DNA of 35,949 nt from an uncultured Clostridia bacterium. GTDB lineage: Bacteria; Bacillota; Clostridia; UBA1381. The notes under the pieces were generated by a model. That model worked only from the letters and a program-made list of their open reading frames with translations, did no database searches and was not told the DNA's origin. The translations under genes were made by a program, and so were the position numbers. This document shows, in pieces, positions 33,753 to 35,949 of the stretch. Numbering within the stretch: position 1 is the stretch's first letter; each line of letters opens with the position of its first letter. Where the stretch lies: positions 1 to 35,949 of the forward strand of contig CANRAG010000014.1 of NCBI GenBank assembly GCA_947628515.1, in the 5' to 3' direction.

Positions 33753-33781
33753 TTGATTGGCAGCAAAAAAAATGATATAAT
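33753..33781 (+). promoter_or_regulatory. Promoter of the Agr-like two-component operon
   Basis: TTGATT (33753-33758) and TATAAT (33776-33781) with a 17-base spacer; predicted leader of about 26 bases. The -35 box overlaps ACAGTTGAT, which resembles one half of an AgrA-type LytTR site, so autoregulation is conceivable, but no second half-site is evident. Confidence 0.7.
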
Positions 33782-33813
33782 GAAACTATCATAAAAAGGA
33801 GAAATTTACAACA

Positions 33814-34557
33814 ATGTCATTAACGGTAGCAATATGTGACGATGAAGAAGAGTGGGTTATCCGTATGGAACACTATCTGAAGAAATTCAGAGAAAACCAC
33901 AAGGAATGGGAGATAAAATGGGACTCATTTTACAGCGCCGAGGAATTGCTGAATTATTATGAACAGAACGGGAACGAGGTTGATATTTTAATTACCGATA
34001 TTGAAATGAAGGGGCTAAACGGAGTTGATTTGGCAAATAAAATAAGAAGCATGGACAAAAATATAGTCATATTCTTTTTGACAAGCCATACGGAGTACGC
34101 TATTCAATGCTTTCGTCCGGAACCGATGAATTTTTGGGTAAAGCCCGTGAGTTATAATTCCTTTTCGGAAGATTTATGTCGGGCCATACAAAGAATAGAC
34201 AAGGCTATAAGATATATTAGCATTATAGAAGAAAGACATACTATTCGTTTGAATGTTGATAACATAATATATATTGAAAAAGAGGAAAGAAAAACCTTAA
34301 TTCATATGATAAACGGAGTACATATAACTAATAAGCTACTGTCACAAATAGAGCATGAATTACCCGCGGAATTATTTGTAAGAATATATCAATCGTACAT
34401 TGTAAATCTTGCATTTGTAAAGGTATTAAAAGAAAAACATATTATATTAAAGCATACAGGACAAAGCCTGAATGTGGGCAGAACATACGCCGAAAATTTA
34501 AAACGGCGTTTTATCGAATATAAAGAGAGGGTGGCATTCGGAGATGAATATCTATAA
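33814..34557 (+). CDS. LytTR-family response regulator (AgrA-like)
   Basis: Transcription regulator of 247 residues. The receiver domain (about 1-125) has the acidic pair Asp9-Asp10 in AICDDEEEW, the phospho-acceptor Asp62 in LITDIEMKG, the conserved Thr90 in FFLTSH and the lysine Lys110 in WVKPVS. The LytTR DNA-binding domain covers about 140-240, with IIYIEKEERKTLIH, FVRIYQSYIVNLAFVKVL and GQSLNVGRTYAENLKRRF; the IYQSYIVN stretch is typical of AgrA and related proteins. It has an AAGGAG site and overlaps the kinase gene by 14 bases, so the two are co-translated. Target genes are unknown; the terminal direct repeat at 35899 is a candidate site. Confidence 0.93.
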   Translation: MSLTVAICDDEEEWVIRMEHYLKKFRENHKEWEIKWDSFYSAEELLNYYEQNGNEVDILITDIEMKGLNGVDLANKIRSMDKNIVIFFLTSHTEYAIQCFRPEPMNFWVKPVSYNSFSEDLCRAIQRIDKAIRYISIIEERHTIRLNVDNIIYIEKEERKTLIHMINGVHITNKLLSQIEHELPAELFVRIYQSYIVNLAFVKVLKEKHIILKHTGQSLNVGRTYAENLKRRFIEYKERVAFGDEYL

Positions 34558-35842
34558 AACGGCAATGCTTATGACCGGAGTCGTAGAGTCAATGATGGCG
34601 TTTGTCTTGTTTAATTCACTTATGAACAAAAGAGAAAGAGTCCCCAAATGCGCGTATGCGGCGGGAATACTCGTTCTCGCGATAATTATTGATACAAGTA
34701 ATCATATATTTTCCGACAGCATAGTTAATATATCCGCCGCGTTTTTCGGAATGTTATTTATGTCTCTGCTATATAGCGGAAGGATAATCATTCGCGTATT
34801 ATCATCCATATTGAGCGTTCTGATTTCAAGCGTGACGGAAGTTGTAATACTATTATTACTATCACTCTTTTTAGGCGCAAATGCGGACAAGCTTCTGGGG
34901 AACAATGCGTGGCTGCTTTTAGGGATTGTATTATCAAAATTGCTGGGAATATCCCTTGCGGTGATTATCGGTTACAGGATAAAACATAATAATGAATTGC
35001 CGGATACTAACTATTTGACTCTGTTTACGATAATGTTTGTCATAGCAATGATTATAATAATCACATTTTATAAAATGCTTCAAACCGGAGTAAACGGGTA
35101 TTTAAGAAATATGATTATCATATGCTCACTGGGCTTGTGCGCAACGATAGTGATTATTATGTACTTATATGAAGCGACATTGAGACAGCAGCGTTTGGCA
35201 GCAGAACAGCAATTAGCTCAAAGACAGTTAAATGAACAAATACGCCATTACAAAGAAGTGATGTCGTCACAAAATCAAATTAAAAATTTGAGACATGATT
35301 TAAGAAATCATATGTTGGCAATTGCCGCTAAAATCAGCAGAGAAGAATACAGTCAAAGCATGGATTATATAAACAAGCTGCTGGAAAAGACGGAAACAAA
35401 TAAATTTGACATAAACACGGGAAACACCGTGTTAGATGCTATTTTAAGCGCGAAAAAAGAGGAAGCGGAAAAAAAGAATATTGATTTTTATACAAATTTG
35501 AAAATAGCCTCGAATTTGCCGATTGCCGAGGATGATATTTGCATAATATTCGGGAATGCATTGGATAATGCGATTGAGGCGTGTGAAAAAGTAAAGTCAA
35601 ATCCCTATATAAAAGTATTGTTATCCTGCTGCGCCGATTCTTTGGTTTGCAAGATAGAAAATTCGTGCGATAATACCGATTGTATAAACAGAACAACATC
35701 AAAAGAAGATATTAATAATCATGGTATAGGAAGAATTAATATGGAATTGGCGTTAAGCCGGTATGATAGTGTGTTTAATATAAATCAGGACAAAGATAAA
35801 TATACTCTGTCAATTGTTTTTATGGGGTTAGATAAAGCATAA
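34544..35842 (+). CDS. GHKL sensor histidine kinase (AgrC-like)
   Basis: Membrane sensor kinase, 432 residues. About six transmembrane helices fill residues 5-225 (for example AFFGMLFMSLLYSG, VTEVVILLLLSLFLG, FVIAMIIIITFYKM and MIIICSLGLCATIVIIMYLY). A coiled coil (RQQRLAAEQQLAQRQLNEQI) leads to the dimerisation helix with the phospho-acceptor His251 in NLRHDLRNHM. The GHKL ATPase domain shows the N-box IIFGNALDNAIEAC (about 332-345) and the G-box NNHGIGRINMELAL (about 393-406). This is the layout of AgrC, VirS and related peptide or small-molecule sensors. No AgrB-type processing protease or AgrD-type propeptide lies in the window, so the signal is unknown. Confidence 0.92.
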   Translation: MNIYKTAMLMTGVVESMMAFVLFNSLMNKRERVPKCAYAAGILVLAIIIDTSNHIFSDSIVNISAAFFGMLFMSLLYSGRIIIRVLSSILSVLISSVTEVVILLLLSLFLGANADKLLGNNAWLLLGIVLSKLLGISLAVIIGYRIKHNNELPDTNYLTLFTIMFVIAMIIIITFYKMLQTGVNGYLRNMIIICSLGLCATIVIIMYLYEATLRQQRLAAEQQLAQRQLNEQIRHYKEVMSSQNQIKNLRHDLRNHMLAIAAKISREEYSQSMDYINKLLEKTETNKFDINTGNTVLDAILSAKKEEAEKKNIDFYTNLKIASNLPIAEDDICIIFGNALDNAIEACEKVKSNPYIKVLLSCCADSLVCKIENSCDNTDCINRTTSKEDINNHGIGRINMELALSRYDSVFNINQDKDKYTLSIVFMGLDKA

Positions 35843-35853
35843 CCATATTAGCG

Positions 35854-35898
35854 GCATCTTATAGATTATTGGATTGATATTTTACAAGATGCTTTTTT
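35854..35898 (+). terminator. Intrinsic terminator after the two-component operon
   Basis: GCATCTT and AAGATGC (extendable with mismatches to about 12 pairs) are separated by a 25-base loop and followed directly by TTTTTT. Confidence 0.72.
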
Positions 35899-35932
35899 GC
35901 GGATTTCACAAAAAACCTGCGGATTTCACAAA
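35899..35932. repeat. 14-base direct repeat downstream of the Agr-like operon
   Basis: GCGGATTTCACAAA occurs twice in exact tandem with a 20-base period (35899-35912 and 35919-35932). The spacing is close to two helical turns. It could be a LytTR binding site for a target promoter beyond the window, or the beginning of a larger repeat array that the window cuts off. Confidence 0.65.
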
Positions 35933-35949
35933 GTTTTACCGATTATGGA

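Overview
The window looks like chromosome of a spore-forming member of the class Clostridia (Firmicutes). The evidence is a gerA-type germinant receptor operon, a Soj/Spo0J-DUF4446 cluster with perfect parS sites, a LytTR/GHKL two-component pair, strong AGGAGG-type ribosome binding sites and canonical TTGACA-N17-TATAAT promoters. Genus cannot be read from the sequence. The paired parS sites suggest a position within the origin-proximal domain. I found no tRNA, rRNA, CRISPR array, transposase or phage gene.

Layout. 1-128: truncated end of a dispersed repeat. 289-1632: rho, convergent with a five-gene leftward operon (parA, parB, a DUF4446 protein, a small membrane protein, serS) and separated from it by a shared terminator. 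5738-9915: a gerKA-KB-KC-like operon plus a 58-residue membrane protein; one parS site lies in front of it and a second lies between its B and C genes. 9916-10982: about 1 kb without a gene, mostly a 657-base element with terminal inverted repeats and two large stem-loops, followed by two promoters. 10983-19696: a complete-looking bacterial microcompartment (BMC) operon. 19743-22522: a leftward TrpX-type ABC transporter. 22721-24734: an HTH-like protein overlapping a BspA-type lipoprotein. 24754-25692: a DnaD-domain protein, leftward. 26011-33646: rpoB-rpoC behind a structured leader. 33814-35842: an Agr-like response regulator and sensor kinase, then a terminator and a short direct repeat at the window edge.

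The BMC operon is the centrepiece. In order it holds a FucA-type class II aldolase, a GlcG/PduO-C-like protein, a CoA-acylating aldehyde dehydrogenase, an alcohol dehydrogenase, four BMC-H shell proteins, PduL, a PduN/EutN vertex protein, a PduS-like flavin/Fe-S protein and a PduT-like BMC-T shell protein. It runs from its own promoters to its own terminator. There is no glycyl-radical or B12 diol dehydratase, no activase and no kinase. The simplest reading is a compartment where an aldolase releases an aldehyde (L-lactaldehyde from fuculose-1-P or rhamnulose-1-P, or acetaldehyde from a deoxypentulose-1-P). Part would then be oxidised via acyl-CoA to acyl-phosphate and part reduced to an alcohol, which balances NAD(H) and CoA inside the shell. 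Five enzymes carry amphipathic terminal helices that look like encapsulation peptides.

The points most worth a second look are the dehydratase-free BMC, long hairpins in three consecutive gaps of the BMC operon, a shell protein with an AT-hook-like tail, the stem-loop element that recurs nearly identically at the window start, and the branched rpoB leader.
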